A DNA stretch of 64,000 nt from Pseudomonas yangonensis (GTDB taxonomy: Bacteria; Pseudomonadota; Gammaproteobacteria; Pseudomonadales; Pseudomonadaceae), in the NCBI RefSeq assembly GCF_009932725.1, contig NZ_BLJU01000021.1, forward strand, positions 1-64,000, given 5' to 3'. The stretch's first letter is position 1. The number at the start of each line of letters is the position of its first letter. The notes beneath the pieces are model-generated. The model ran no database searches, was not told where the DNA came from, and saw nothing but the letters and a program-made list of their open reading frames with translations. The translations under genes were made by a program, and so were the position numbers. Positions 34,023 through 42,459 of this stretch are shown here, piece after piece.

Positions 34023-35326
34023 CAGGCGCTCCTTTGCATGGCGACGGTGGCGGGCAGTGGCAGGCTGATAAGAAAGCGCGTGCCTCGTCCCGGCTCGGAG
34101 GCGACGCGAATCTGGCCGCCATGGTCCTGGACGATCTTGTAGCTGATGGACAAACCCAGGCCGGTGCCCTGGCCGACCGGTTTGGTGGTGAAGAAGGGAT
34201 CGAATATCTTCGCCATGACCTCAGCGGGCATGCCACGGCCGTTGTCCTGCAGCGAGATGTGGATGCCCTGGGCATCGGCCCAGCTGCGAATCTGGATGCG
34301 CCCCATGCCATCGATGGCCTGGGCGGCGTTGGTCAGCAAGTTGAGCAGCACCTGGTTGATCTGCGATGGCGCACAGGCGATACGCGGCAACTCGCCAAGT
34401 TGCTGCACCACTTCGGCCTTGTCCTTGATGTTATTGCGCGCGATCAGCAGCGCGCTGCGGATGCAGTCGTTGAGGTCGACCTCCTCGCTCATGGCGCGGT
34501 CGAGACGGGCGAAATCCTTGAGACCAACCACCAGTTCGGCAATCTGCTCCAGGCCGTAAAGGGTGTCGCCATACAGCTGCTGCAGGTCCTCGGCCAGCAG
34601 TTCCGGCGCGGCCTGCTGGCGAGCCTGTTCGGCAGCCTGCAACGCCTGAGCAAGGCTCGCCTCATCGCAATCGGGGTCGTTCAGGCATTGGCCCAGCCGC
34701 GCCTGGGCGGCGGCGAGTTCGAACAGCGGCTCACTCAGTTCGCGCAATAACTGCACGTTGTTCTTCACATAGCCCAGCGGCGTGTTCAGCTCATGAGCGA
34801 CGCCAGCGACCATCTGCCCGAGCGATGCCATCTTTTCCGACTGCAGCAGTTGTGCCTGGGATTCCTTGAGGTCCACCAGGGCCTGACGCAGTACACGGTT
34901 GCGCTGGGCTACCCTCGCCTCCATGGCTTTGAGCAGGTCCAGGACCGTGCCCAGTCCGCAGTACTTACCCTGGACATCGATCAGGATAAAGTCCTCGGTG
35001 ATCGGGTACTGCAACTGCGCGGAGACCTGCTTCGAGGCCTCCTCCAGGCTGGCTTGCAGGCTGACGATCAGCGGCGCATCGTTCATCACCTCGCCAACCG
35101 GGTGGCGGCCGCGCAGGTCGCGCCCGAAACGCTGCATGAAGATGTCCTGCAGGGTGGCGCGGCTAACCAGGCCGATCGGCCGATTATGCTCATCCACCAC
35201 CGGCAGGGAGAGAAACGCACGGTGCTCGGTGGCCAGGAACAGGTCGGCCACCTCGTTGATACTCATCGATGCGGCGAGCGGCGTGACGGCTCGCATCAGC
35301 GATTGCAGCGCTCTGGCATGGGTCAC
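34022..35326 (-). CDS. Histidine kinase with N-terminal CBS-domain pair, cytoplasmic
   Basis: 434 residues. No membrane segment is visible. Residues about 5-140 are a CBS pair: MSINEVADLFLATEHRAFLS, LPVVDEHNRPIGLVSRATLQ and GRHPVGEVMNDAPLIV. A linker leads to the kinase: H-box VAGVAHELNTPLGYVKNN, N-box INQVLLNLLTNAAQAI, DNGRGMP, FDPFFTTKPVGQGTGLGLS. GTG at 35326 is chosen because GGGGAGG lies six bases upstream. CBS pairs usually bind adenosine nucleotides, so the sensor may read energy state (inference). Coupled to the double-receiver regulator. Similar to PA2882/PA2881 as far as I recall. Confidence 0.9.
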   Translation of the reverse strand: MTHARALQSLMRAVTPLAASMSINEVADLFLATEHRAFLSLPVVDEHNRPIGLVSRATLQDIFMQRFGRDLRGRHPVGEVMNDAPLIVSLQASLEEASKQVSAQLQYPITEDFILIDVQGKYCGLGTVLDLLKAMEARVAQRNRVLRQALVDLKESQAQLLQSEKMASLGQMVAGVAHELNTPLGYVKNNVQLLRELSEPLFELAAAQARLGQCLNDPDCDEASLAQALQAAEQARQQAAPELLAEDLQQLYGDTLYGLEQIAELVVGLKDFARLDRAMSEEVDLNDCIRSALLIARNNIKDKAEVVQQLGELPRIACAPSQINQVLLNLLTNAAQAIDGMGRIQIRSWADAQGIHISLQDNGRGMPAEVMAKIFDPFFTTKPVGQGTGLGLSISYKIVQDHGGQIRVASEPGRGTRFLISLPLPATVAMQRSA

Positions 35327-35384
35327 GAACGGCCTCCCCGTGCGATCGGAAAGCCGCCATTCAAACAGCATCAGGTTGCCATCA

Positions 35385-35400
35385 TGTGACAGGTGTCACA
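35385..35400. promoter_or_regulatory. Inverted repeat TGTGACA-GG-TGTCACA in the kinase/eutB divergent gap
   Basis: A perfect 7-base dyad with a 2-base spacer, 59 bases upstream of the kinase start and about 160 bases upstream of eutB. It suits a dimeric activator or repressor site. Which gene it serves is unknown. Confidence 0.45.
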
Positions 35401-35505
35401 CGCAGATGCGCCAGGCAGGTGCATCAGGCTCTGCCCTGCACTCATTTCATTCACAACACAGGTCCCACAGCTTCCTCGTACTACGCATTGGCGGCAGTCA
35501 GGCGC

Positions 35506-35521
35506 TGGCATGAGCGCTGCA
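35506..35521 (+). promoter_or_regulatory. Candidate sigma-54 promoter of eutBC
   Basis: TGGCATGAGCGCTGCA keeps the obligatory GG-N10-GC spacing of sigma-54 promoters (consensus TGGCACG-N4-TTGCA) and lies 36 bases before the eutB start codon. From memory, ethanolamine use in P. aeruginosa depends on a sigma-54 activator (EatR), which fits. Confidence 0.5.
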
Positions 35522-35557
35522 CGGCAAAGCGAGTTCTCTTTGCTACGGATTGCAGAC

Positions 35558-36952
35558 ATGCCCTACCAGACCACCATCGGCAGCCTGGTCTACCGCTTCG
35601 CCGACCTCAAGACGCTGCTGGCCAAGGCCAGCCCGGCGCGCTCCGGCGATTACCTGGCGGGGCTGGCCGCCGCCACCTACGAAGAGCGCATGGCGGCCAA
35701 GCTGGCCCTGGCCGAGGTGCCGCTCAAGCGTTTTCTCGACGAGGCGCTTATCCCCTACGAACAGGACGAAGTCACCCGCCTGATCATCGACCGCCATGAT
35801 GCCGCTGCCTTCGCCCCGATCAGCCACCTGACCGTGGGTGACCTGCGCGACTGGCTGCTGCTGGAAAAGACCGACAGCGCGCGACTGGCGGCCGTAGCCG
35901 CCGGCCTGACGCCGGAGATGGTCGCCGCCGTGAGCAAGCTGATGCGCAATCAGGACCTGATTCTGGTGGCGCGCAAATGCCAGGTGATCAGCCGTTTCCG
36001 CAACACCCTGGGCCTGCCCGGTCATCTGGCCGTGCGCCTGCAACCCAATCACCCCACCGACGACGTGCGCGGCATCGCCGCCAGCATGCTCGATGGCCTG
36101 CTCTACGGCTCGGGCGACGCCACGGTGGGCATCAACCCGGCCAGCGACTCGCTGCCGACGCTGATGCGCCTGTGGCAGATGATGGACGAGGTGCGCCAGC
36201 ACTTCGAAATCCCCATGCAGAGCTGCGTGCTGACCCACGTGACCACGCAGATCCAGGCCATCGAAGCCGGCGCGCCTATCGATCTGGTGTTCCAGTCCAT
36301 CGCCGGCACCGAGGCCACCAACGCCGGATTCGGCGTCTCCCTGGCGATCCTGCGCGAGGCTCACGAAGCCGCGCTGTCGCTCGGTCGCGGCACCCTGGGG
36401 GATAACGTCATGTACTTCGAAACCGGCCAGGGCAGCGCGCTGTCGGCCGGCGGCCACCATGGCGTCGACCAGCAGACCTGCGAAACCCGCTCCTACGCCG
36501 TGGCCCGTGAATTCCGCCCGCTGCTGGTCAACACCGTGGTAGGCTTCATCGGCCCGGAATACCTCTACGACGGCAAGCAGATCATCCGCGCCGGCCTGGA
36601 GGATCACTTTTGCGCCAAGCTGCTCGGCCTGCCGATGGGCTGCGACGTCTGCTACACCAACCACGCCGAAGCCGATCAGGACGACATGGACAGCCTGCTC
36701 ACCCTGCTCGGCGCGGCCGGCATCAACTTCATCATGGGCATCCCGGGCGCCGACGACATCATGCTCAACTACCAGAGCACCTCGTTCCACGATGCGCTGT
36801 ACCTGCGCAGCGTGCTGGGCCTGAAACGTGCCCCGGAGTTCGATGCCTGGCTGGCGCGCATGGCCATTACCGAACCGACCGGCCGCCTGCGCGAGATCGG
36901 CCGCGGCCACCACCTGCTCAAGCAACTGCCACATATCTCGGGAGCCGCGTGA
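35558..36952 (+). CDS. eutB: Ethanolamine ammonia-lyase large subunit
   Basis: 464 residues. TTIGSLVYRFADLKTLLAKA begins the family core, with DLRDWLLLEKTDSARLAAVA, VRLQPNHPTDDVRGIAASML, LYGSGDATVGINPASDS, YFETGQGSALSAGGHHGVDQ and GADDIMLNYQSTSFHDALY. This is the adenosylcobalamin-dependent barrel that cleaves ethanolamine to acetaldehyde and ammonia. ATG at 35558 is preferred over an upstream in-frame ATG at 35510, which would overlap the candidate sigma-54 promoter. Its stop overlaps the eutC start (TGATG). No shell (microcompartment) genes are present, as usual for Pseudomonas. Confidence 0.96.
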   Translation: MPYQTTIGSLVYRFADLKTLLAKASPARSGDYLAGLAAATYEERMAAKLALAEVPLKRFLDEALIPYEQDEVTRLIIDRHDAAAFAPISHLTVGDLRDWLLLEKTDSARLAAVAAGLTPEMVAAVSKLMRNQDLILVARKCQVISRFRNTLGLPGHLAVRLQPNHPTDDVRGIAASMLDGLLYGSGDATVGINPASDSLPTLMRLWQMMDEVRQHFEIPMQSCVLTHVTTQIQAIEAGAPIDLVFQSIAGTEATNAGFGVSLAILREAHEAALSLGRGTLGDNVMYFETGQGSALSAGGHHGVDQQTCETRSYAVAREFRPLLVNTVVGFIGPEYLYDGKQIIRAGLEDHFCAKLLGLPMGCDVCYTNHAEADQDDMDSLLTLLGAAGINFIMGIPGADDIMLNYQSTSFHDALYLRSVLGLKRAPEFDAWLARMAITEPTGRLREIGRGHHLLKQLPHISGAA

Positions 36953-37716
36953 TGGCCAACGATCTGATCCAGCACAACCCCTGGGACGAACTGCGCGCGC
37001 ACACCTCGGCGCGCATCGCCCTCGGCCGCGTCGGCTGCAGCCTGCCCACCCGCGAGGTGCTCAAGTTCGGCCTGGCCCATGCCCAGGCGCGCGATGCCGT
37101 GCATCGCCCGCTGGACTTCAACAAGCTCAAGCACCAGCTGCATGCCGCCGGTTTCCGGGTGCTGAAGGTGCGCAGCAATGCCGAGGACCGCCAGACCTAC
37201 CTGCTGCGCCCGGATCACGGCCGCCACCTGCATGGCGACTGCCGGCTGCAGCTGCAACACGAGCTTCCGGCACCGGAACTGGCCATCGTGCTGGCCGACG
37301 GCTTGTCCGCCATCGCCGTGCAGCGCCATGCCCTGCCGCTGCTGCAGGTCTTTCGCGAACGCTTCGCTACCGATTGGGCCAACACCCCGGTGGTGCTGGC
37401 CGAACAGGGCCGCGTGGCGATTGGCGACGGCATCGGCGAAGCGCTGCGCGCCCATCTGGTGATCGTGATGATCGGCGAACGCCCTGGCCTGTCTTCGCCG
37501 GACAGCCTGGGCCTGTACCTGACCCATGCGCCGCGGCTGGGCTGCCCGGACAGCGCACGCAACTGCATCTCCAACGTACGTCCCGAGGGCCTGCCTTACG
37601 AACTGGCGGCGCACAAACTCGACTACCTGACGCGCCAGGCGCTGCGCCTGCAACTGAGTGGCGTGCAGCTCAAGGACGAAAGCGATCTGCAAGCCGTAGC
37701 GCTACAGGCTAACTGA
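36952..37716 (+). CDS. eutC: Ethanolamine ammonia-lyase small subunit
   Basis: 254 residues. PWDELRAHTSARIALGRVGC and LPTREVLKFGLAHAQARDAV open the protein; VVLAEQGRVAIGDGIGEALR, VIVMIGERPGLSSPDSLGLY and ARNCISNVRPEGL are family blocks that hold the cobalamin cofactor at the interface with EutB. GGGAG lies about six bases before ATG 36952. The overlap with eutB ties the subunits together. Acetaldehyde dehydrogenase and the ethanolamine importer are not in the window. Confidence 0.96.
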   Translation: MANDLIQHNPWDELRAHTSARIALGRVGCSLPTREVLKFGLAHAQARDAVHRPLDFNKLKHQLHAAGFRVLKVRSNAEDRQTYLLRPDHGRHLHGDCRLQLQHELPAPELAIVLADGLSAIAVQRHALPLLQVFRERFATDWANTPVVLAEQGRVAIGDGIGEALRAHLVIVMIGERPGLSSPDSLGLYLTHAPRLGCPDSARNCISNVRPEGLPYELAAHKLDYLTRQALRLQLSGVQLKDESDLQAVALQAN

Positions 37717-37771
37717 CAACTCTCGGATCGCGGGGTATGGTGAAGGCTACATTCCCCCGTGAGGACTCGTC

Positions 37772-37945
37772 ATGCCCTGGTACGTCTGGCTATTGCTGGT
37801 CCTGGTATTCGGCTCGGTGATCGGTAGCCTGCTGGTACTGCGCAGCAGCGCCAAGAAGATGCGCCTGAGCGAGGATCAGCTCGAACGCATGCGTAAACGC
37901 GCCATCGAGCAGGAAGCCAAGGACGCGCGCGAGCGCCAGCGCTAG
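37772..37945 (+). CDS. DUF2897-family small membrane protein
   Basis: 57 residues, beginning MPWYVWLLLVLVFGSVIGSL, one membrane helix, followed by a charged helix KKMRLSEDQLERMRKRAIEQ and ending DARERQR. GAGGA lies about five bases upstream of ATG 37772. The sequence fits the small DUF2897 family common in Pseudomonas. It lies 55 bases behind eutC with its own ribosome site. Function unknown. Confidence 0.78.
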   Translation: MPWYVWLLLVLVFGSVIGSLLVLRSSAKKMRLSEDQLERMRKRAIEQEAKDARERQR

Positions 37946-38013
37946 GCGCGCCCGCTCTCCTCGCCCGCAGAGACAGCCTGCTAGACTGCGCGCCTTCCAA
38001 GGAGGAAGGTGCC

Positions 38014-38772
38014 ATGCTTCTGCATCTGCGCTTGCTGTTCCCCGTTCTTACCCTGGCCCTGGGCACGGGGCTGGGCTTCATCGAGCCCCTCGGGCTGCTG
38101 CTGGGCAGCCTGTTCGTCGTGCTCCTGCTGGCCGGGGAGCGACATCTGCCGGACTGGTTGTGGCTGTCTCTGATCCTGCTCGGCGGCATCGCCCTGGCGG
38201 CACACCTGATCCCCGGCTTCAGCCCCTGGCAACTGTGGCAACCGCGCCTCATCAGCGCCGATGCTGCGCCCTACGGTCTGCGTCTTTCCTGGGACAAGCT
38301 GCTGCTGGGCACCGCTCTGCTGGCCTGGTGGCTGGGGCAACCCCGCCGGCCCGTCATATCGCTGCAATGGGCCTGGCTGGTGTGCCTCGCCACCCTGCTG
38401 CTGACACCGGTTCTCGCCATGGCCTTGGGGCTGGTCGCCTGGCAACCCAAATGGCCACAAGGGCTGCTGCTGTGGTTGGCAGTCAATCTCGGTGTGGCGG
38501 TGCTGGCGGAGGAGCTGCTGTTTCGCGGCGTACTGCAGCCGGCACTGGTCAAGCGCCTGGGTACCAGGCCTGGTTTGCTGCTGACGGCAGCTCTGTTCGG
38601 CGCAGCCCACCTGCCCTTCAGTCCGCTATTCGCCGCGGTGGCGGCCTGTGCGGGATTGGGCTACGGCCTGGCCTTTCACTACAGCGGCCGCATCAGCCTG
38701 GCCATCGCTCTGCATGCAGCGGTCAATCTCGTTCATTTTCTGTTGCTGAGTTATCCGCTACGACTGGCATGA
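38014..38772 (+). CDS. CPBP-family intramembrane metalloprotease
   Basis: 252 residues with about eight hydrophobic segments. The family motif EExxxR is present in VAVLAEELLFRGVLQPALVK (about residue 165), then the FGAAHLPFSPLFA histidine and the final HAAVNLVHFL, as in CAAX-prenyl-protease/bacteriocin-processing (Abi/CPBP) proteins. AAGGAGGAAGG precedes ATG 38014. Substrate unknown. Its last 50 bases overlap the end of the opposite-strand solute-binding-protein gene, so the two 3' ends are read from both strands. Confidence 0.87.
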   Translation: MLLHLRLLFPVLTLALGTGLGFIEPLGLLLGSLFVVLLLAGERHLPDWLWLSLILLGGIALAAHLIPGFSPWQLWQPRLISADAAPYGLRLSWDKLLLGTALLAWWLGQPRRPVISLQWAWLVCLATLLLTPVLAMALGLVAWQPKWPQGLLLWLAVNLGVAVLAEELLFRGVLQPALVKRLGTRPGLLLTAALFGAAHLPFSPLFAAVAACAGLGYGLAFHYSGRISLAIALHAAVNLVHFLLLSYPLRLA

Positions 38773-39541
38773 CGGCAATGCGGTAAGGCGAGAAGATACG
38801 CTGCAATTCGCCGCTGACCCGCAGTTGCTCGAGCAGCGCGGCGAAGCGTTCGGGGCTGATCGGCGCCCCGGCCCGAATCATCGCATGGTGGCGATAGACC
38901 TGATCGATACGCTCCGAGACAAGCAACTGCCGCGCATACTCACGATTGCGCTCGAAGAAGTCATAGAGATTGGAGCGGGTCACCAGCGCGACATCGGCTC
39001 GCCCGCGCAGCACCATCAGCAGGTTGCTGTCATGCGAATGACCGAGGTTGGCGTTGAAGGTGCTGCTGAGGAATTCCGGATCACTGTTGAAGCCGGCGAA
39101 GCCGTAGTGGTAACCACGGTACAGCGCCAGACGCTTGCCCTGCAGCTGCTCGAAATACTGCTGGCCGCGCAGCTCTTCGCTCTTGGCGACGAAAACCTCC
39201 GCATCCTCCAGGCCCATGTCGACGGCTTCGGCATCGATGCCCTGCCAACCCCATTGCGGATTCTCGAATATCGCCATGTCGATGCGTCCGCGCTGCAGGT
39301 CGCCAAAGCGGCGCACGATGGCAGTGGGCAGCATGGTGAAGTGGTATTCGCTCTGGGCTTGATTGAGCGCCTCGAGCAATTGCGGCAGCAGTCCGCTCGA
39401 CTCCTGCAGATTGGACTTGATCACATAGGGCGGGAAATGCGCGCCGCCGACCTTGACCACTTCGGCAGCGCAAAGAAAACCGGCAAGTAACGTACACAAG
39501 GCACCCACGCATCCATGAACCCAGCGCCGCATATGCCGCAT
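38723..39541 (-). CDS. Periplasmic solute-binding-protein-like protein (SBP_bac_3 type)
   Basis: 272 residues. The signal peptide spans about residues 1-25 (VHGCVGALCTLLAGFLCAAE). The mature part begins VVKVGGAHFPPYVIKSNLQE and shows the two-lobed type-3 binding fold (LLPQLLEALNQAQSEYHFTM; LQRGRIDMAIFEN; GRADVALVTRSNLYDFF). No ABC permease is adjacent, so it may be a stand-alone sensor-like or orphan binding protein. ATG at 39541 has GGGGA about seven bases upstream. It overlaps the CPBP gene tail by 50 bases on the opposite strand. Confidence 0.82.
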   Translation of the reverse strand: MRHMRRWVHGCVGALCTLLAGFLCAAEVVKVGGAHFPPYVIKSNLQESSGLLPQLLEALNQAQSEYHFTMLPTAIVRRFGDLQRGRIDMAIFENPQWGWQGIDAEAVDMGLEDAEVFVAKSEELRGQQYFEQLQGKRLALYRGYHYGFAGFNSDPEFLSSTFNANLGHSHDSNLLMVLRGRADVALVTRSNLYDFFERNREYARQLLVSERIDQVYRHHAMIRAGAPISPERFAALLEQLRVSGELQRIFSPYRIAVMPVVADNSATENERD

Positions 39542-39733
39542 CTAGAATCCCCAATTCGTTCTGCCAGTGAGGTGCAGCCTACCCGAGTCTCTCCTGACCG
39601 ACTAGATAGATTTTATGACGCCAGCACTTTATTGATTGATAACAGACGATAGCCCCAAATCCTGCACCATCTGGAGCCATTGCAAGGGCGGAGGACCGCT
39701 TAGCGTATTGGGGATTCCCGGGATCGAATCGGC

Positions 39734-40357
39734 TCAGAAGTCTTTGCACACCAGCGACAGCGCCTCTTCGGCCAGTTGATCCAGGCTCATCGGCCCCTGC
39801 GGTCGGAACCAGGTATTGGTCCAGCTCAGAGCGCCGGTGAGAAAGCGTCGCTGAATGAAAGGGTCGCCCTTGAAGTACCCCGCATCGCGCGCCTCGCCCA
39901 GCACCGCCAGCCAGATCTGCTCGTAGGTGTCGCGCAGCGCCAGAACTTGAGCCTGCCCCTCCTCCGAGAGCGAGCGCCACTCATAGACCAACACCGCCAT
40001 GGCCTCACCGGTGCCGCCCATGATCGACTGCAGCTCGCAACGGATCAGCGCCAGCAGCCGCTCGCGAATCCCCTGCGCCTCGGCCAGCGCGGCGCGCATC
40101 AGCGCAGTGTTGTAGGTGATGGTCTCTTCCATCACCGAGCGCAGGATTTCGTCCTTGCTCTTGAAGTGGTGAAAGATGCTGCCCGACTGAATGCCGATGG
40201 CGGCGGCCAGGTCACGCACCGTGGTGCGCTCGTAGCCCTTGCTGCGGAACAGGTGGGCGGCCATCTGCAACAGCTTGCCGCGGGCACTGTCCGGATCGGT
40301 CACTTGGCCGCTGGCGACCAGTTCCTGCATCACGGCCTGGGCTCTGTGTTCATCCAC
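39734..40357 (-). CDS. atuR: TetR-family repressor of acyclic terpene genes
   Basis: 207 residues. The N-terminal helix-turn-helix is LLQMAAHLFRSKGYERTTVR, DLAAAIGIQSGSIFHHFKSK (about 28-68); the rest is a helical ligand-binding domain. GTG at 40357 is chosen because GGGGAG lies eight bases upstream and no better ATG exists. It is divergent from atuA, with two CCAAGC/GCTTGG dyads between. P. aeruginosa AtuR binds two inverted repeats in the atuA promoter and represses the cluster, which matches this arrangement closely. The inducer is presumably a pathway acyl-CoA. Confidence 0.9.
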   Translation of the reverse strand: MDEHRAQAVMQELVASGQVTDPDSARGKLLQMAAHLFRSKGYERTTVRDLAAAIGIQSGSIFHHFKSKDEILRSVMEETITYNTALMRAALAEAQGIRERLLALIRCELQSIMGGTGEAMAVLVYEWRSLSEEGQAQVLALRDTYEQIWLAVLGEARDAGYFKGDPFIQRRFLTGALSWTNTWFRPQGPMSLDQLAEEALSLVCKDF

Positions 40358-40464
40358 GCTGACTTCTCCCCCTGATTGCCCTGCACGGCGATTGTTCTGA
40401 TGGATTCTTCATGCTGCCGGCAAGTGCTTGTCTTGCTTGATGAAATGTATGCGCCGCCAGCTGA

Positions 40465-40480
40465 CCAAGCAAGCGCTTGG
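40465..40480. promoter_or_regulatory. AtuR operator 1
   Basis: CCAAGC-AAGC-GCTTGG, a perfect 6-base dyad. It is the exact reverse complement of operator 2 at 40522-40537; dyad centres are 57 bases apart. Location in the atuR-atuA gap matches the published P. aeruginosa arrangement of two inverted-repeat sites. Confidence 0.82.
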
Positions 40481-40521
40481 CCGCACTTTTGGCCACTTTG
40501 CCCTTCTTTGACGCTTTTCAA

Positions 40522-40537
40522 CCAAGCGCTTGCTTGG
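40522..40537. promoter_or_regulatory. AtuR operator 2
   Basis: CCAAGC-GCTT-GCTTGG, with arms extendable to ACCAAGC/GCTTGGT. It ends 40 bases before the atuA start codon. A one-mismatch version occurs at 7087-7102 before the recR-linked acyl-CoA dehydrogenase. Confidence 0.82.
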
Positions 40538-40577
40538 TAATGTCGACTCACCTTCAATGTGTGACGGGCCAATTCCA

Positions 40578-42365
40578 ATGAACAAAACCGTACGCATCGG
40601 CTGCGCCTCCGCGTTCTGGGGCGACACCTCTACCGCTGCCGCCCAGCTTGTTCGGGGTGCCGAGCTGGATTACCTGGTGTTCGACTACCTGGCCGAAATC
40701 ACCATGTCGATCATGGCCGGCGCCCGCATGAAGAAGCCGGATGACGGTTATGCCCGTGACTTCGTCGAGGTACTTACCCCGCTGCTCGGCGAACTGGCGG
40801 CGAAGAAAATCCGCGTCATCAGTAACGCCGGCGGGGTCAACCCGATGGCCTGCGCCGACGCCCTGAGCGCAGCGTGCGAGCAGGCCGGCGTACAGCTGAA
40901 GATCGCCGTGCTGCACGGCGACAATCTGCAACCCAAACTCGGCGAGCTGGTCAAGGCCGGCACTCGCGAGATGTTCACGGGCGCGCCGCTGCCGCCCTTT
41001 TGCGTCTCGGTCAACGCCTACCTGGGCGCACCGGGCATCGTCGCTGCATTGGAAGCCGGCGCCGACATCGTCATCACCGGCCGCGTGGTCGACAGCGCGG
41101 TGGTCAGCGCTGCCCTGGTGCACGAGTTCGGCTGGGCCTGGAGCGATTACGACAAGCTGGCCCAGGCCGCGCTGGCCGGGCACATCATCGAGTGCGGCGC
41201 GCAGTGCACCGGTGGCAACTTCACCGACTGGCGCGATGTGCCGGATTACGAGCACATCGGTTTTCCCATCGTCGAAGTCGAAAGCGATGGCCGTTTCGTC
41301 GTGACCAAGCCGGAGGGTTCCGGCGGCCTGGTCACGCCTTTTACCGTTGGCGAGCAGATGCTCTACGAGATCGGCGACCCGCGCGCCTATCTGCTGCCGG
41401 ACGTGGTCTGCGACTTCACCCAGGTCGAACTGAGCCAGGTCGGCGACAACCGTGTGCAGCTCCAGGGCGCTCGCGGCCTGCCGCCCACCGAGCAGTACAA
41501 GGTCAGTGCCACGCACCCGGACGGTTTTCGCTGCACCGCCAGCTTTCTGCTGGCCGGTATCGATGCCGTGGCCAAGGCCGAGCGCGTCAGCCAGGCGATC
41601 ATCAACAAGACCGAAGAGATGTTCGCCGAACGCAGCTGGGGGCCTTATCAGGAGGTCAGCATCGAGCTGCTGGGCAGCGAAGCCACCTATGGCGACCATG
41701 CCCACCGCAAATACAGTCGCGAAGTGGTGGTGAAAATCGCCGCACGCCATGCCAGGAAGGAGGCGCTGATCCTCTTCTCCCGCGAGATCGCCCAGGCCGC
41801 CACCGGCATGGCGCCGGGCCTGACCGGCATCGTCGGCGGCCGCCCCACCGTCTACCCGGTGATCCGCCTGTTCAGCTTCCTGGTGGACAAGAATGCCTGC
41901 GCCCTGAGCGTCGAGATCAATGGCGAACGCCAGCCGGTCACCCTGCCCCAGGTCGACGCCTTCGACCCAGCCCAGCTTCGTGCGCCAGCCGCCCTGCCCG
42001 TCTCCGAGGGTGAAGCCGACGCTGCCGTACCGTTGATCCGCCTGGCCGTGGCCCGCTCCGGCGACAAGGGCAATCACAGCAACATCGGCGTGATGGCGAG
42101 AAAGCCCGAATACCTGGCGTGGATAGCCGCTGCGCTGACGCCCGAGGCCGTGGCCAACTGGATGGCGCATACCCTGGAGGCCGAACAGGGCCGCGTTAGC
42201 CGCTGGTACCTGCCGGGCAGCCACAGCCTCAACTTCCTGCTGGAAAACGCGCTGGGCGGTGGCGGCGTCGCCAGCCTGCGCATCGACCCGCAGGGCAAGG
42301 CTTTCGCCCAGCAACTGTTGGAGTTCCCGGTGCCGGTGCCCAAGGCGCTAGCTGAAAGCCTGTAG
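40578..42365 (+). CDS. atuA: Acyclic terpene utilization protein AtuA
   Basis: 595 residues. The N-terminal domain (about 5-450) begins [20 protein letters not shown] and contains [20 protein letters not shown] and [20 protein letters not shown], the DUF1446/AtuA family. A C-terminal AtuA-type ferredoxin-like domain (about 480-590) carries [20 protein letters not shown]. AtuA is needed for citronellol/geraniol growth, and is thought to act on the hydroxy-acyl-CoA stage; its reaction is not firmly known to me. The stop codon TAG is formed by the first bases of a palindromic repeat (42362-42418), so the final residues may have changed when that element arrived. Confidence 0.94.
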   Translation: MNKTVRIGCASAFWGDTSTAAAQLVRGAELDYLVFDYLAEITMSIMAGARMKKPDDGYARDFVEVLTPLLGELAAKKIRVISNAGGVNPMACADALSAACEQAGVQLKIAVLHGDNLQPKLGELVKAGTREMFTGAPLPPFCVSVNAYLGAPGIVAALEAGADIVITGRVVDSAVVSAALVHEFGWAWSDYDKLAQAALAGHIIECGAQCTGGNFTDWRDVPDYEHIGFPIVEVESDGRFVVTKPEGSGGLVTPFTVGEQMLYEIGDPRAYLLPDVVCDFTQVELSQVGDNRVQLQGARGLPPTEQYKVSATHPDGFRCTASFLLAGIDAVAKAERVSQAIINKTEEMFAERSWGPYQEVSIELLGSEATYGDHAHRKYSREVVVKIAARHARKEALILFSREIAQAATGMAPGLTGIVGGRPTVYPVIRLFSFLVDKNACALSVEINGERQPVTLPQVDAFDPAQLRAPAALPVSEGEADAAVPLIRLAVARSGDKGNHSNIGVMARKPEYLAWIAAALTPEAVANWMAHTLEAEQGRVSRWYLPGSHSLNFLLENALGGGGVASLRIDPQGKAFAQQLLEFPVPVPKALAESL

Positions 42366-42418
42366 GAGCGAGCTCTGCTCGCGAAGACGTTTCGTTCGCG
42401 AGCAGAGCTCGCTCCTAC
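42362..42418. repeat. Palindrome GTAGGAGCGAGCTCTGCT... family, copy 2, overlapping the atuA stop
   Basis: GTAGGAGCGAGCTCTGCTCG and CGAGCAGAGCTCGCTCCTAC enclose a loop of about 17 bases. The arms equal those at 33038-33091. The TAG of the left arm is the stop codon of atuA, and the element fills the atuA-atuB gap. Confidence 0.82.
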
Positions 42419-42459
42419 AACAGATCTAGGCGTCCCCAAAGAGCCGAAGGACAAGAACA

